Shown in pieces: positions 1-7,098 of a stretch of DNA of 15,027 bases. Source of the stretch: CAWEHT01 sp963808455 (GTDB taxonomy: Bacteria > Chloroflexota > Anaerolineae > CG2-30-64-16). Position 1 is the stretch's first letter. Each line of letters begins with the position of its first letter. The DNA is taken from assembly GCA_963808455.1 (NCBI GenBank), contig CAWEHT010000190.1, positions 1 to 15,027 on the forward strand. The letters run 5' to 3'. Both the position numbers and the translations under genes were made by a program. The notes below the pieces were generated by a model. The model was not told the DNA's origin. It saw only the letters and a program-made list of their open reading frames with translations, and did no database searches.

Positions 1-604
1 TGCGCGCTGACGCCGGTGAGGCCCTTGCCTGCGGCCAAACCCGGCTGGCCCATTATCCGCCTTACCGAAGAGGGACCCGATGCGCTCGGCATGCTCTGCG
101 CGGGTGAAGCCTCGGTATTCATCGAGCCGCTCGGCTACCGGCCGGTGCTGCTCATCGTAGGCGGCGGGCACATCGGCCGGCCACTTGCCGAGTTGGGCCA
201 GATCGTGGGCTATGACGTCCAGACAGTGGATGTGCGACCGGAGCGCGGCCGACCGGGTCCAGTTCGACCCCGCAGCCGTCACGGCCGGCACCTTCGTCGT
301 GCTCATTACGGAAGATCACGTGACAGACGAGGCCACGCTGCGCAGCGCGCTTGGTACACCGGCCGCTTATATCGGCATGATCGGGTCTCTCCGCAAGGTG
401 GGCATTGTGCTGGATCACTTGCGAGCCGGCGGCTTCACTTGTGAGGCGTTGGCCAGGGTGCGCGCGCCCATCGGATTGGATTTGGGGGGCCGGGAGCCTG
501 CGGAGATCGCGCTGTCGGTGTTGGCCGAGATCGAATGCGTGCGCCATGGGGGGCGTCCCGCGCCGCGCTCGGCGCCCAAAGGGGTGGACCAAGTCGCAGC
601 CTAG
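1..604 (+). pseudogene. XdhC-like molybdoenzyme maturation factor, 5' truncated and frameshifted
   Basis: Resembles the C-terminal part of the XdhC/CoxI family, which in known systems binds molybdenum cofactor and helps its sulfuration and insertion into xanthine-dehydrogenase-type enzymes. The first frame is open from base 1, so the start lies outside the window. It carries FIEPL followed by the Rossmann loop GGGHIGRPL and then VDVRPE, ending near base 245. The protein resumes one frame over (ADRVQFDPAAV, FVVLITEDHVTDEATL, AAYIGMIGS, RAPIGLDLGG, SVLAEIECVR) and stops at 602-604. The AAYIGMIGS and APIGLDLG blocks are XdhC signatures. A single indel around 241-252 explains the break, and sequence error is more likely than a real pseudogene given the indel load nearby. 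It lies 52 bp upstream of the HyuA-like gene on the same strand. This stretch has no second copy in the window for comparison. Confidence 0.8.
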
Positions 605-656
605 CGCAGTCAGCCGGCCACCTGGTCGTTCATCGATGCAGAGGGGTCCGATCGCC

Positions 657-2714
657 ATGGATGTAGCTTTGGGGATTGATACGGGCGGCACCTATACGGA
701 TGCCGTGCTGGTGGACCATGCGACCGGCCAGGTGCTGGCCGGCGCCAAAGCTCTGACCACGCGCCATAACCTCGCCGTGGGTATCCAGGAAGCCATCGCC
801 GCCGTATTTGCGGCACGCGCCGGCACGCCGGAAGCGATCTGGCCTGCGGACATCGTGCTCGTCGGCCTTTCGACGACGCTGGCCACCAACGCGATGGTCG
901 AAGGCCAGGGCGGCCCCGTGTGCCTGCTCCTGATCGGCTACGATCCCGAGCTGATGAAGCAATATGGCTTCGAACGTGAGCTGGGCACGGCCGATTTCGT
1001 CTACGTGCGCGGCGGCCACAACGAGCAAGGCGACGAAGCGGCACCCTTGGATGAGGCGGCCCTCCGCTCGGCAGTTCTCGCCCACCAGGATACGGTCGAA
1101 GCTTTTGCCGTCTCAGGCTATTTCAGCGTGCGCGACCCCGCCCACGAGCTGCGCGCCCGGGCCATCATTCAGGAATTGACGGGCTTGCCCACGACCTGCG
1201 GCCACGAGCTGAGCTCGCAACTGAACGCGGTGCGCCGGGCGACCACGGCCGCGCTGAATGCGCGCGCCGATTGCCCCTTTGCACGAGCTGATGACCGAGG
1301 TCCGCCAGTCCCTCGACCAGCTAGGCATCGACGCCCCCCTGATGGTCGTCAAGGGCGACGGGTCGCTGGTGCAGGCTGCATGGGCGATGCGCCGGCCCAT
1401 CGAGACGATCCTTTCTGGCCCGGCCGCCAGCGTGGTGGGCGGCTGGCACCTGGCCGGCCGCCGGGATGCGTGGGTGGTTGACGTGGGCGGGACCACCACC
1501 GACATTGCCGCGCTGCGCGACGGGCTGCCGGGCCTCAACTGCCGCCGGCGCCCGGGTGGGCGGTTGGCGGACGATGGTCCAGGCGATCTACGTCTATACC
1601 ACCGGATTGGGCGGGGACAGCCACGTGCGCTGGGGCGAGGACGGCGAGCTGGCGATCGGGCCCCGCCGCGCCGTGCCGCTCAGCATGCTCGGGGCCCTGC
1701 ACCCCCAGGTGACCGCCGAGTTGCGCAGGCAGGTGGCCACAGCCGCCGAGGCGCACCCCGTGGCAGAGATGGGGGACTTCATCCTGGCCTGGCGGCTGCC
1801 GGCCGGCCACCTTGCCGGGCCAGATGCTGAGGCGCTGCAGAGGTTCGCCGGCGGGCCACAGTCGCTGCTGGCCATACTCGGCGGCACGCGCTGGCGCGGA
1901 CCGCTGCGGTCGCGGATCAGGGTCTGGTGGCGCGTGGCCTGCAGCGCAGCGCCTTCACCCCCAGCGACGCGTTGCATGTATTGGGCCGCCTGAACCTGTG
2001 GGACGCGGAGGCCGCCCGGCTCGGGCAGAGCTGCTGGCGTGCGCCGCGGGGTTAGACACGGCGGAGCTGTGCGAACGGGTCGTGGCCGGCGTGTCCCGCC
2101 GGGCGGCGACGGCCCTGGTCAGCAAAGCCCTCGAGGACCGGACCGGCCAGCCCTGCGATTGGGCGCGGGAGCCGGCCGCGGCGGCGCTGCTTGCCAGCGG
2201 GCTGTGCGATGGCACGGAACCGGCGCCCGGCGCCGACGAAGACCTGCGCTGCCAGCTGGCCCTGGCGAGGCCCATCGTCGCCATCGGCGCCCCGGTCGCG
2301 GCCTACATGCCGCAGGTTGCCCGCGTCCTGCATACCGAACTTGTCATCCCGCCTCATGCCGAGGTAGCGAACGCCGTTGGGGCAGTGGTGGGCGGCGTCG
2401 TGCAGCGCGTGGAGGTCATGATCGAGCGCCTTCCCGGCGAAGGAGGGCTGCTGCGGGCGTACCTGCCCGACGGGCCGCACGACTTCGCGGCCTTGCCGGA
2501 AGCCGTGGCCTGTGCGGAACGGGTCGTGCTGCCTTTTGCCGAGGGCCTGGCGCGCCAGGTGGGAGCCGAGCAAGTCGAAGTCAAGACATCCCGCCAGGAC
2601 CATTGGGCCAGGATCGGCGGCTCGCCCGCCGGTGGCTCGCCTCGCCAGCTTTACCTGGGCAGCGAGCTGACTTTCATTGCGGCCGGACGACCCTCCTGGG
2701 TGCGCAAGGTGTGA
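657..2714 (+). pseudogene. Hydantoinase/oxoprolinase family (HyuA-like) protein, multiply frameshifted
   Basis: Composite of about 685 residues, near the usual HyuA length, with an ASKHA-type ATPase fold. The start at ATG 657 follows a GAGGGG ribosome site about 10 bases upstream and gives MDVALGIDTGGTYTDAV, the N-terminal phosphate loop. Later blocks are SGPAASVVGG and VVDVGGTTTDIAALRDG (about 1410-1530), then GAPVAAYMPQVARV and VIPPHAEVANAVGAVVGG near 2290-2400. The family hydrolyses 5-oxoproline or hydantoin-like rings with ATP; the substrate here cannot be told. The frame changes at least four times (near 1265, 1545, 1900 and 2022), each explained by a small indel. Homology is continuous across frames, so I read it as one gene with draft errors, though real decay cannot be excluded. 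From 2034 onward it is duplicated in the right arm at 14347-15027. Fe-S protein A follows after 38 bp. Confidence 0.8.
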
Positions 2715-2752
2715 AATCGAGATGAACCGCTCAGACTGCCTTGGGAGGTTCC

Positions 2753-3316
2753 GTGCTGGTTAGCGGGCTCAGGCTGCTGCGGGCCTTGCCGTGCCTGGCC
2801 GAGCCCGGCAAGCTGATCGTCATCGGTGAATCCGATGAGCCGCTGGATGGCGTCTTGCCGCTGCTCAACGCGATCTTGCCCAACGCCATCAGTTACAACC
2901 CGATGGCGGGGACGATGACTTTGCGGCGGCAGCCGGGCCTGATCACGATCTATCCTCATCAGGTGATGATCACCCAGGTGAACGATGTCGAGGACGGACT
3001 GGCCATGCTGGCAGCCACCCGCGATCTGCTCAACCGGGTATGGGATCGGCGAGACGAAATCCAGCCCAAGCTGGAGGGCCTGCGGGTACCCCGCCCCCTG
3101 GACGTCTACGAACTCCTGCCGTGCTCCAATTGTGGCGCCTGTGGCGAGGCGACCTGCATGGCATTTGCCTTCGGGCTGCTGGAGGCGCGGCACCGGCCCG
3201 AGGAGTGTGCCGGCCTGGCCGAGCCCCGGGCAGCCACGCAGCGACAGGCCGTGGTCGATTTGCTGTCCGGAGTGGGGGCCAGCCCAAATACGCCAAACCT
3301 GCATGGCCTGGATTGA
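2753..3316 (+). CDS. Fe-S protein A: small protein with C-terminal FeS (PF04060-like) [4Fe-4S] domain
   Basis: 187 residues. The C-terminal half has VYELLPCSNCGACGEATC and MAFAFGLL, giving cysteines C127, C130, C135 and C152 (C-x2-C-x4-C-x16-C). This is the pattern of the FeS domain in the CO-dehydrogenase/acetyl-CoA-synthase corrinoid Fe-S protein large subunit and in RnfB. The N-terminal 120 residues have no motif I recognise, but they align with Fe-S protein B (5383-5940), so the two are paralogues. Start: the frame opens after a stop at 2723-2725. GTG 2753 with GGGAGG at 2743-2748 is preferred over TTG 2741, which overlaps that ribosome site; the spacing of 4 is short. Role is inferred as an electron carrier or Fe-S scaffold in the locus. 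The right-arm copy (13744-14308) is frameshifted just before the cysteine motif, so this is the intact copy. Confidence 0.82.
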   Translation: MLVSGLRLLRALPCLAEPGKLIVIGESDEPLDGVLPLLNAILPNAISYNPMAGTMTLRRQPGLITIYPHQVMITQVNDVEDGLAMLAATRDLLNRVWDRRDEIQPKLEGLRVPRPLDVYELLPCSNCGACGEATCMAFAFGLLEARHRPEECAGLAEPRAATQRQAVVDLLSGVGASPNTPNLHGLD

Positions 3317-3345
3317 CTGCGCGCGGTAGCTACAACCGCCGAAGA

Positions 3346-3399
3346 GGTTGCGGTACCGCCAACCTGGGTGCTCTGCGTTCGACCCTACGTGCGGGTAGG
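3346..3399. promoter_or_regulatory. Candidate operator/promoter region upstream of the ArsR-type gene
   Basis: The 108 bp gap between Fe-S protein A and the ArsR gene holds an imperfect palindrome at 3346-3364 (GGTTGCGGTACCGCCAACC, one bulged base). It also holds a shorter dyad, CCTAC-N6-GTAGG, at 3384-3399. TAGGAT at 3396-3401 could serve as a weak -10 element overlapping the second dyad. ArsR-family repressors usually bind such dyads in their own promoters, so autoregulation is an inference. The gap is identical in the other arm (13636-13743) although the flanking genes differ. Confidence 0.3.
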
Positions 3400-3424
3400 A
3401 TTTGAGGTAAGCAAGAGGTGAACC

Positions 3425-3742
3425 ATGGCGGAAGTTAGCGTGAAAAAAGCGGCTCGCACTTTTGCTGTCCTGGCTTGCCCCGGTCGTCTTGACCTGCTGC
3501 TCGCACTGGCGAGCCGCCAGGTTTGTGATGTGGCCACGCTGGCCCGGCTATGCGATCGCTCGCAACCCTATGTCTCGCAACAGCTCCGTGTGTTGCGCGA
3601 TCATGGGTTGGTCGTTGGGCAGCCGTGCCGCCAACGTGTGTGCTACCGCCTCGGTGGGCGGGATGTGGAAGCGGTGATGAAGGCGGCGGGCCTGGTCTGG
3701 GTCCCAAGTCCAGACACGGACGTCGAGGTGAGCCAGTGTTGA
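3425..3742 (+). CDS. ArsR-family winged-helix transcriptional regulator
   Basis: 105 residues, normal ArsR/SmtB length. Residues about 10-85 form the winged helix: VLACPGRLDLLLALAS, then VATLARLCDRSQPYVSQQL as helix-turn-helix, then LRDHGLVVGQ and the wing RVCYRL. Six cysteines (18, 34, 43, 68, 73, 105) are present, but not the classical ELCVCDL metal site, so the effector (metal, redox or other) is unknown. Start at ATG 3425 with AGAGGTG about 5 bases upstream. The gene stops 56 bp before the radical SAM gene on the same strand, suggesting it controls the downstream redox cluster, possibly through the dyads at 3346-3399. The right-arm copy (13321-13635) has two frameshifts, so this is the intact version. 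Confidence 0.85.
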   Translation: MAEVSVKKAARTFAVLACPGRLDLLLALASRQVCDVATLARLCDRSQPYVSQQLRVLRDHGLVVGQPCRQRVCYRLGGRDVEAVMKAAGLVWVPSPDTDVEVSQC

Positions 3743-3798
3743 TCGAAGAGTTGACGCTGACCAGCGAGGCCCCTGCCGTCGGCAGAAGATGAGGGAAG

Positions 3799-5018
3799 AT
3801 GCCATACTGTTCGGTCAAGCTCCCCGTGGAGCTGGCTCGCCGATACGGGCTGTCCACCGGCTCCGAGATCGAAGCTGTGGCCCACTCGCAAGGCCTGTTG
3901 TTGCGGCGGGCGCCCGATCACCTGGCCAAGGTCTACGTCGAGGTCACCTCGCACTGCAACCTGGCCTGCGAGATGTGTGTTCGCAATGCCTGGAACGAAC
4001 CGCTCGGCCGCATGCCGCTGGATCTCTTCCGACGACTCGTGGTGCAGCTGTCAGGCTTCCCTCGCCCCATCACCCTGATGTTCGCCTGCTACGGCGAGCC
4101 GCTGTCACATCCCGATCTCCCTTCCATGATCGAGGAGGCCAAGGGCGCGGGCCTGGCCGTCGAAATCACCACCAACGGCCTGTTGCTTGACAAGGCCATG
4201 GCGCGCACGCTGATGGACCTGGCTGTGGAACGGGTATGGGTCTCTGTCGATGGGGTGACTGCCCAACGCTATGCCGAGATCCGCCGGGGTGGTGAACTCG
4301 ACCTCGTCAGACAGAACCTGCAAGATCTCTTCACGGCACGCGTGCAGAGGGACAATAACCTGCCTGAACTGGGGCTGGTTTTTGTCGCGATGAAGTCGAA
4401 TGTGGGCGAGCTCCCGGACCTCCGCGGGCTGGCGAGTCGCGTTCGGGCAGCCGATGTGCTGGTCACCAACCTGCTGCCGCATACGCCCGACATGCTGAGC
4501 GAGATCCTCTATCGGCGCACGCTCAACCTGGGCCCCAACGCACTCTTGGCGGCGTCGCCGCGTATGCATCTGCCGCGCCTCGATATCACCAGGCTGACAG
4601 CGGAGCCTATCGTAAGCCTGATGCGCCTGGCGCTGGACCTGAGCCTTACCGGATCCGAGACCACGCAACGCAGCAACTTCTGCCCGTTCGTTCAGGCTGG
4701 GGCCACCGCCGTGCGCTGGGACGGTGCCGTCAGCCCCTGCCCGCCCTTGCTGCACACGCATCCGGAATACGGCGTGGAGCGCTGGCGGGGATTCGAACAC
4801 ACGGCGTTCGGCAATATCGCCGAGGACGATCTGGGCAGCATCTGGCGCTCGCCGCGTACAGCAGTTTCCGCCGCCGGGTTCATGTCTTTGATTTTGCGCC
4901 GTGTACCTTTTGCGGTGGCTGCGAGCGGGCCGACAGCAATGAGGAGGACTGCTTGGGCAATGCCTTTCCCGTGTGCGGGGGCTGTCTTTGGGCGCAGGAC
5001 ATCGTACGCTGCCCGTGA
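3799..5018 (+). CDS. Radical SAM protein, tungsten-cofactor oxidoreductase maturase-like, with AbrB-like N-terminus (C-terminal frameshift)
   Basis: Residues 4-38 look like a SpoVT/AbrB swapped-hairpin segment (VKLPVELARRYGLSTGSEIE, then GLLLRRAPD). A radical SAM core follows: CxxxCxxC at C53, C57 and C60 (SHCNLACEMC), RNAWNEPLGRM, the YGEPLSHPDL glycine-rich motif, and ITTNGLLL. The RNAW-EP-G-M signature next to an AbrB-like head is what I remember of the radical SAM maturases found beside tungsten aldehyde:ferredoxin oxidoreductases. That assignment is from memory and needs a profile search. The corrected protein is 406 residues and ends in a cysteine-rich SPASM-like region. In this copy one G is missing near 4853 (CCGCG where the right arm has CCGGCG), so the literal frame runs out of phase to 5046 and loses the C-terminal cysteines. 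Start ATG 3799 has only a very close GAGGGA; the AbrB homology begins right there. Confidence 0.82.
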
Positions 5019-5038
5019 TGGATACACAGGAGGATCAC

Positions 5039-5300
5039 ATGATTGACCAGACACGCGGAGCCGGTAACCGGGGATGCCCCGGAGACAGAAGGGGGCAAGC
5101 CGCCGCAGTGCTCCTGCATGCAGGATCCGTTCGCCGCACTGCCCCCGGAGCTGCGGCCCCGGCCGGCCTCCGAGCTGAACGGGCTGCGCAAGGTCGTCTG
5201 TCCGGTCTGTGGGCTGAACTACTGGACAAACCGCAACACCGATCTGTGCGTGGACTGCGAGAAGAAGGCAAGGAGAAGGGGTCCCGGCAGTCACACGTAG
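5039..5300 (+). pseudogene. Small zinc-ribbon protein, left copy with one-base frameshift
   Basis: The start ATG 5039 lies 20 bp after the radical SAM stop and has a strong AGGAGG at 5028-5033. After MIDQ the frame breaks. The left arm reads CAGACACGCGG where the right arm reads CAGAACGCGG, one extra base at about 5052. Downstream codons are intact and encode CSC near the middle and VCPVCGLNYW...CVDC near the end. The right-arm copy at 11757-12017 is the intact 86-residue version and is described there. The indel sits in an otherwise matching stretch and is most simply a consensus error. Confidence 0.72.
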
Positions 5301-5382
5301 AATCGGCCGACCGGGGTTGACCCGCCTCCGGCAGGGTTGTGGACTTGGCCCCCGACCGTCCGTGGGTAGAGGAGATGCCAAC

Positions 5383-5940
5383 ATGCTTATCGAACACTAC
5401 GACCTGGACGTTTTCACGCCGCCATGCGAGCCGGGCGCGGAGCGCTTCTCGGCCGTCGCTCGCCTGGTAGCCGACATCTCGGAGGCCCTGCCTTATCTCA
5501 ACGCCACGCTCCGCGAGGCCGTGTACAGCCCGGCAGCCCACGCGCTGACCTGGAAGAAGGGCGGCCACAATATCGCCTTTCATGCTTACCAGATCGCCAC
5601 CAGCAACGTCGCAGACCGCCAGGCTGCGGTCAAGGAAATCGAAGGGCTGATCGACCTGGTGAACCGCACCTGGGAGCAGCGAGGCGAGATCGTGCCGGAT
5701 GGGGAGACCCACCAACGGCCCACTGCCATGGCCGTGTATAAGCTGCTCCCGGCCACGAACTGCAAACAGTGCGGGCAGCCGACGTGCTGGAGCTTCGCGC
5801 TGAAGCTGGTGGCGGCGCAGATGAGCCTGGAGGCCTGCCTGCCGCTGCAAGAGCCGCGCTACTCTGGCCAGCTGGCGCAGTTGGCGGCGCTGGTCGTGCC
5901 GATGCCCACGATCGGCCGGCACTCGGCCGAGGGGGTCTGA
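5383..5940 (+). CDS. Fe-S protein B: paralogue of Fe-S protein A with C-terminal FeS (PF04060-like) domain
   Basis: 185 residues starting at ATG 5383 with GAGGAG 8 bases upstream. The C-terminal motif VYKLLPATNCKQCGQPTC, WSFALKL gives C127, C130, C135 and C152, the same numbers as in Fe-S protein A. The N-terminal half also aligns: LPYLNATL with LPLLNAIL, and LIDLVNRTWEQRGEI with LLNRVWDRRDEI. The extra C124 of protein A is absent. The shared N-terminal domain is unknown to me; it may be a partner-binding module. The motif implies one [4Fe-4S] cluster and a role in electron transfer or corrinoid/Fe-S protein-like chemistry, but no corrinoid protein is in the window. The small ferredoxin gene begins 5 bases after the stop, so the pair is probably co-translated. 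The right-arm copy is also intact, with a T-to-A change near the C-terminus. Confidence 0.82.
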   Translation: MLIEHYDLDVFTPPCEPGAERFSAVARLVADISEALPYLNATLREAVYSPAAHALTWKKGGHNIAFHAYQIATSNVADRQAAVKEIEGLIDLVNRTWEQRGEIVPDGETHQRPTAMAVYKLLPATNCKQCGQPTCWSFALKLVAAQMSLEACLPLQEPRYSGQLAQLAALVVPMPTIGRHSAEGV

Positions 5941-5945
5941 AGACC

Positions 5946-6163
5946 ATGGGGATGCTCACGAAACCGTTCTTGTTGACCCGCCGCTGCCCGCGCAGAAGGA
6001 TTTGTGCAAGGCGATTGGCGCCTGCGACAAAGGGGCAATTTACTACATCGTAGACGAACAGGCGCCCCTTGGGGGCAGGATCGCCTTCGACTACGACAAA
6101 TGCGACGGCTGCGGCCAGTGCGCGACTGAGTGCTGCGGCCAGGCCATCGAGATGCGATCATAG
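5946..6163 (+). pseudogene. Small ferredoxin-like [4Fe-4S] protein, left copy frameshifted
   Basis: Begins at ATG 5946, five bases after Fe-S protein B. The first 14 residues (MGMLTKPFLLTRRC) read normally. Then one C is missing at 5987-5989 (CCC here, CCCC in the right arm), and the literal frame ends at 6053. The correct frame resumes and contains DYDKCDGCGQCATECCGQAI before the stop at 6161-6163. The intact version is the right-arm copy at 10893-11111. The missing base lies in a short C run, a typical place for a consensus error. Confidence 0.72.
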
Positions 6164-6182
6164 AGAAAAAGAGGATACCTAC

Positions 6183-6554
6183 ATGCCAACCCTGACGAAT
6201 TACGTCGAGTATCATCAACATCTGGCGGTACGCCTGGAGCAGTTGGGCCAGGAGTTGCCCGGCCCGATGAGTGGCTTCTCCCGTCTGCATAAGAAGGCAG
6301 GCGAAGAAGGCTCCTTGAGTCACAAGACCAAGGAGCTGATGGCGCTGGCCGTGAGCATCGCCGTGCGTTGCGACGGCTGTATCGCCTACCATGTCCACGA
6401 CACGGTCGCCGCCGGCGCCACCCGGCCCGAGCTGCTGGAGACCATCGGCGTGGCCGTCCTGATGGGTGGCGGGCCGGCGGCCATGTACGCCGCCCACGCC
6501 ATGGATGCCATCGAGCAGTTCATGGCCACTCCCGCTGCCGCTGCCGCCGGTTAA
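6183..6554 (+). CDS. AhpD-like / carboxymuconolactone decarboxylase family protein
   Basis: 123 residues starting at ATG 6183 after a GAGG ribosome site at 6171-6174, 19 bp beyond the small ferredoxin. Residues 45-90 carry the AhpD core: KTKELMALAVSIAVRCDGCI, then AYHVHDTVAAGAT and ELLETIGVAVLMGG. C63 and C66 form the CxxC pair and the following histidines match the AhpD catalytic proton-relay site. Family members are peroxidase/disulfide-reductase-like or decarboxylase-like alpha-helical enzymes; CxxC members are usually thiol-redox active. In this redox locus a role in protecting oxygen-sensitive metal centres is possible but unproven. An alanine-rich tail ends the protein. The right-arm copy is full length, with one visible T-to-A substitution after HVHD. 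Confidence 0.88.
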   Translation: MPTLTNYVEYHQHLAVRLEQLGQELPGPMSGFSRLHKKAGEEGSLSHKTKELMALAVSIAVRCDGCIAYHVHDTVAAGATRPELLETIGVAVLMGGGPAAMYAAHAMDAIEQFMATPAAAAAG

Positions 6555-6568
6555 AGGGTGATAGGAGA

Positions 6569-6760
6569 ATGCAATGGAACACGGCGCCCGCTTCCCGAGA
6601 GACGAGGGAGAGGCAAGACATGCGCCGGCACAGGGCCAGAAATAGGGCCGGGGGCTGCCAGTACCAGTGTGGGCACGGGCCTGGCTCCAGGCGTTCGCCC
6701 CCGGAGGGCGGTCGGGCAGCACGTCCGACTTTTCGACAGAACGCTCGATCAGCCAGATAA
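6569..6760 (+). CDS. Doubtful 63-aa small ORF, arginine-rich with CQYQC motif
   Basis: The 219 bp between the AhpD-like gene and the dicluster ferredoxin have no recognisable gene. ATG 6569 is preceded by ATAGGAG at 6561-6567 and opens a 63-codon frame ending at 6760. The product is very basic and glycine-rich with a GGCQYQCGHGPGS segment. A second frame runs through into the ferredoxin and contains GTGPEIGPG, faintly like small glycine-rich DUF5320-type proteins. Neither frame is convincing. It could equally be an untranslated spacer or a leader for the ferredoxin. The same frame is open in the other arm (10296-10487). Confidence 0.25.
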   Translation: MQWNTAPASRETRERQDMRRHRARNRAGGCQYQCGHGPGSRRSPPEGGRAARPTFRQNARSAR

Positions 6761-6773
6761 GGAGACGCCTGAG

Positions 6774-7076
6774 ATGCCAGAAGCAGAGATGTATAAGGAT
6801 TTCCTGGGGATCCCGCGCCAGCTCATCCCCTGGTACCCAACGATCGACGAAGAGCAGTGCACCGCCTGTGGGCTATGCGTGAGGGCCTGCAAGCACGGCA
6901 CATACGCCTACAGCGAGAACCCGGGCCGGGTCATCGTCGCCAACCCGTATCACTGCGAAGTGTACTGCGAGAGCTGCCGCTTCCAGTGCCCGGTGGGCGC
7001 GATCACATTCCCCGACCGCAAGGCCACTAAGCTGGTCTTCAAGGAGCTGCGCAAGCAGTATCCACCCGCCGAATAA
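6774..7076 (+). CDS. Dicluster 2[4Fe-4S] ferredoxin
   Basis: 100 residues, start ATG 6774 with AAGGAG at 6759-6764. Cluster motif one is CTACGLCVRAC (C29, C32, C35, C39). Motif two is CEVYCESCRFQCP (C61, C65, C68, C72), with three residues instead of two between its first cysteines. A short N-terminal extension (MYKDFLGIPRQLIPWYPTID) precedes the clusters. Such NapF/PorD-like ferredoxins pass low-potential electrons to or from oxidoreductases in the cytoplasm. The HdrA-like gene starts 22 bp later, suggesting the two act together. An upstream in-frame extension is open to 6558, but the ribosome site favours 6774. The right-arm copy differs by one R-to-C change outside the cluster motifs. Confidence 0.88.
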   Translation: MPEAEMYKDFLGIPRQLIPWYPTIDEEQCTACGLCVRACKHGTYAYSENPGRVIVANPYHCEVYCESCRFQCPVGAITFPDRKATKLVFKELRKQYPPAE

Positions 7077-7098
7077 CCGGCCGTCCAAGGAGCTTCAT

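Noticed and set aside
6558..6773. N-terminal extension of the dicluster ferredoxin
   Set aside because: The frame is open upstream, but AAGGAG at 6759-6764 points to ATG 6774, and the extension is low-complexity with no ferredoxin-like content.
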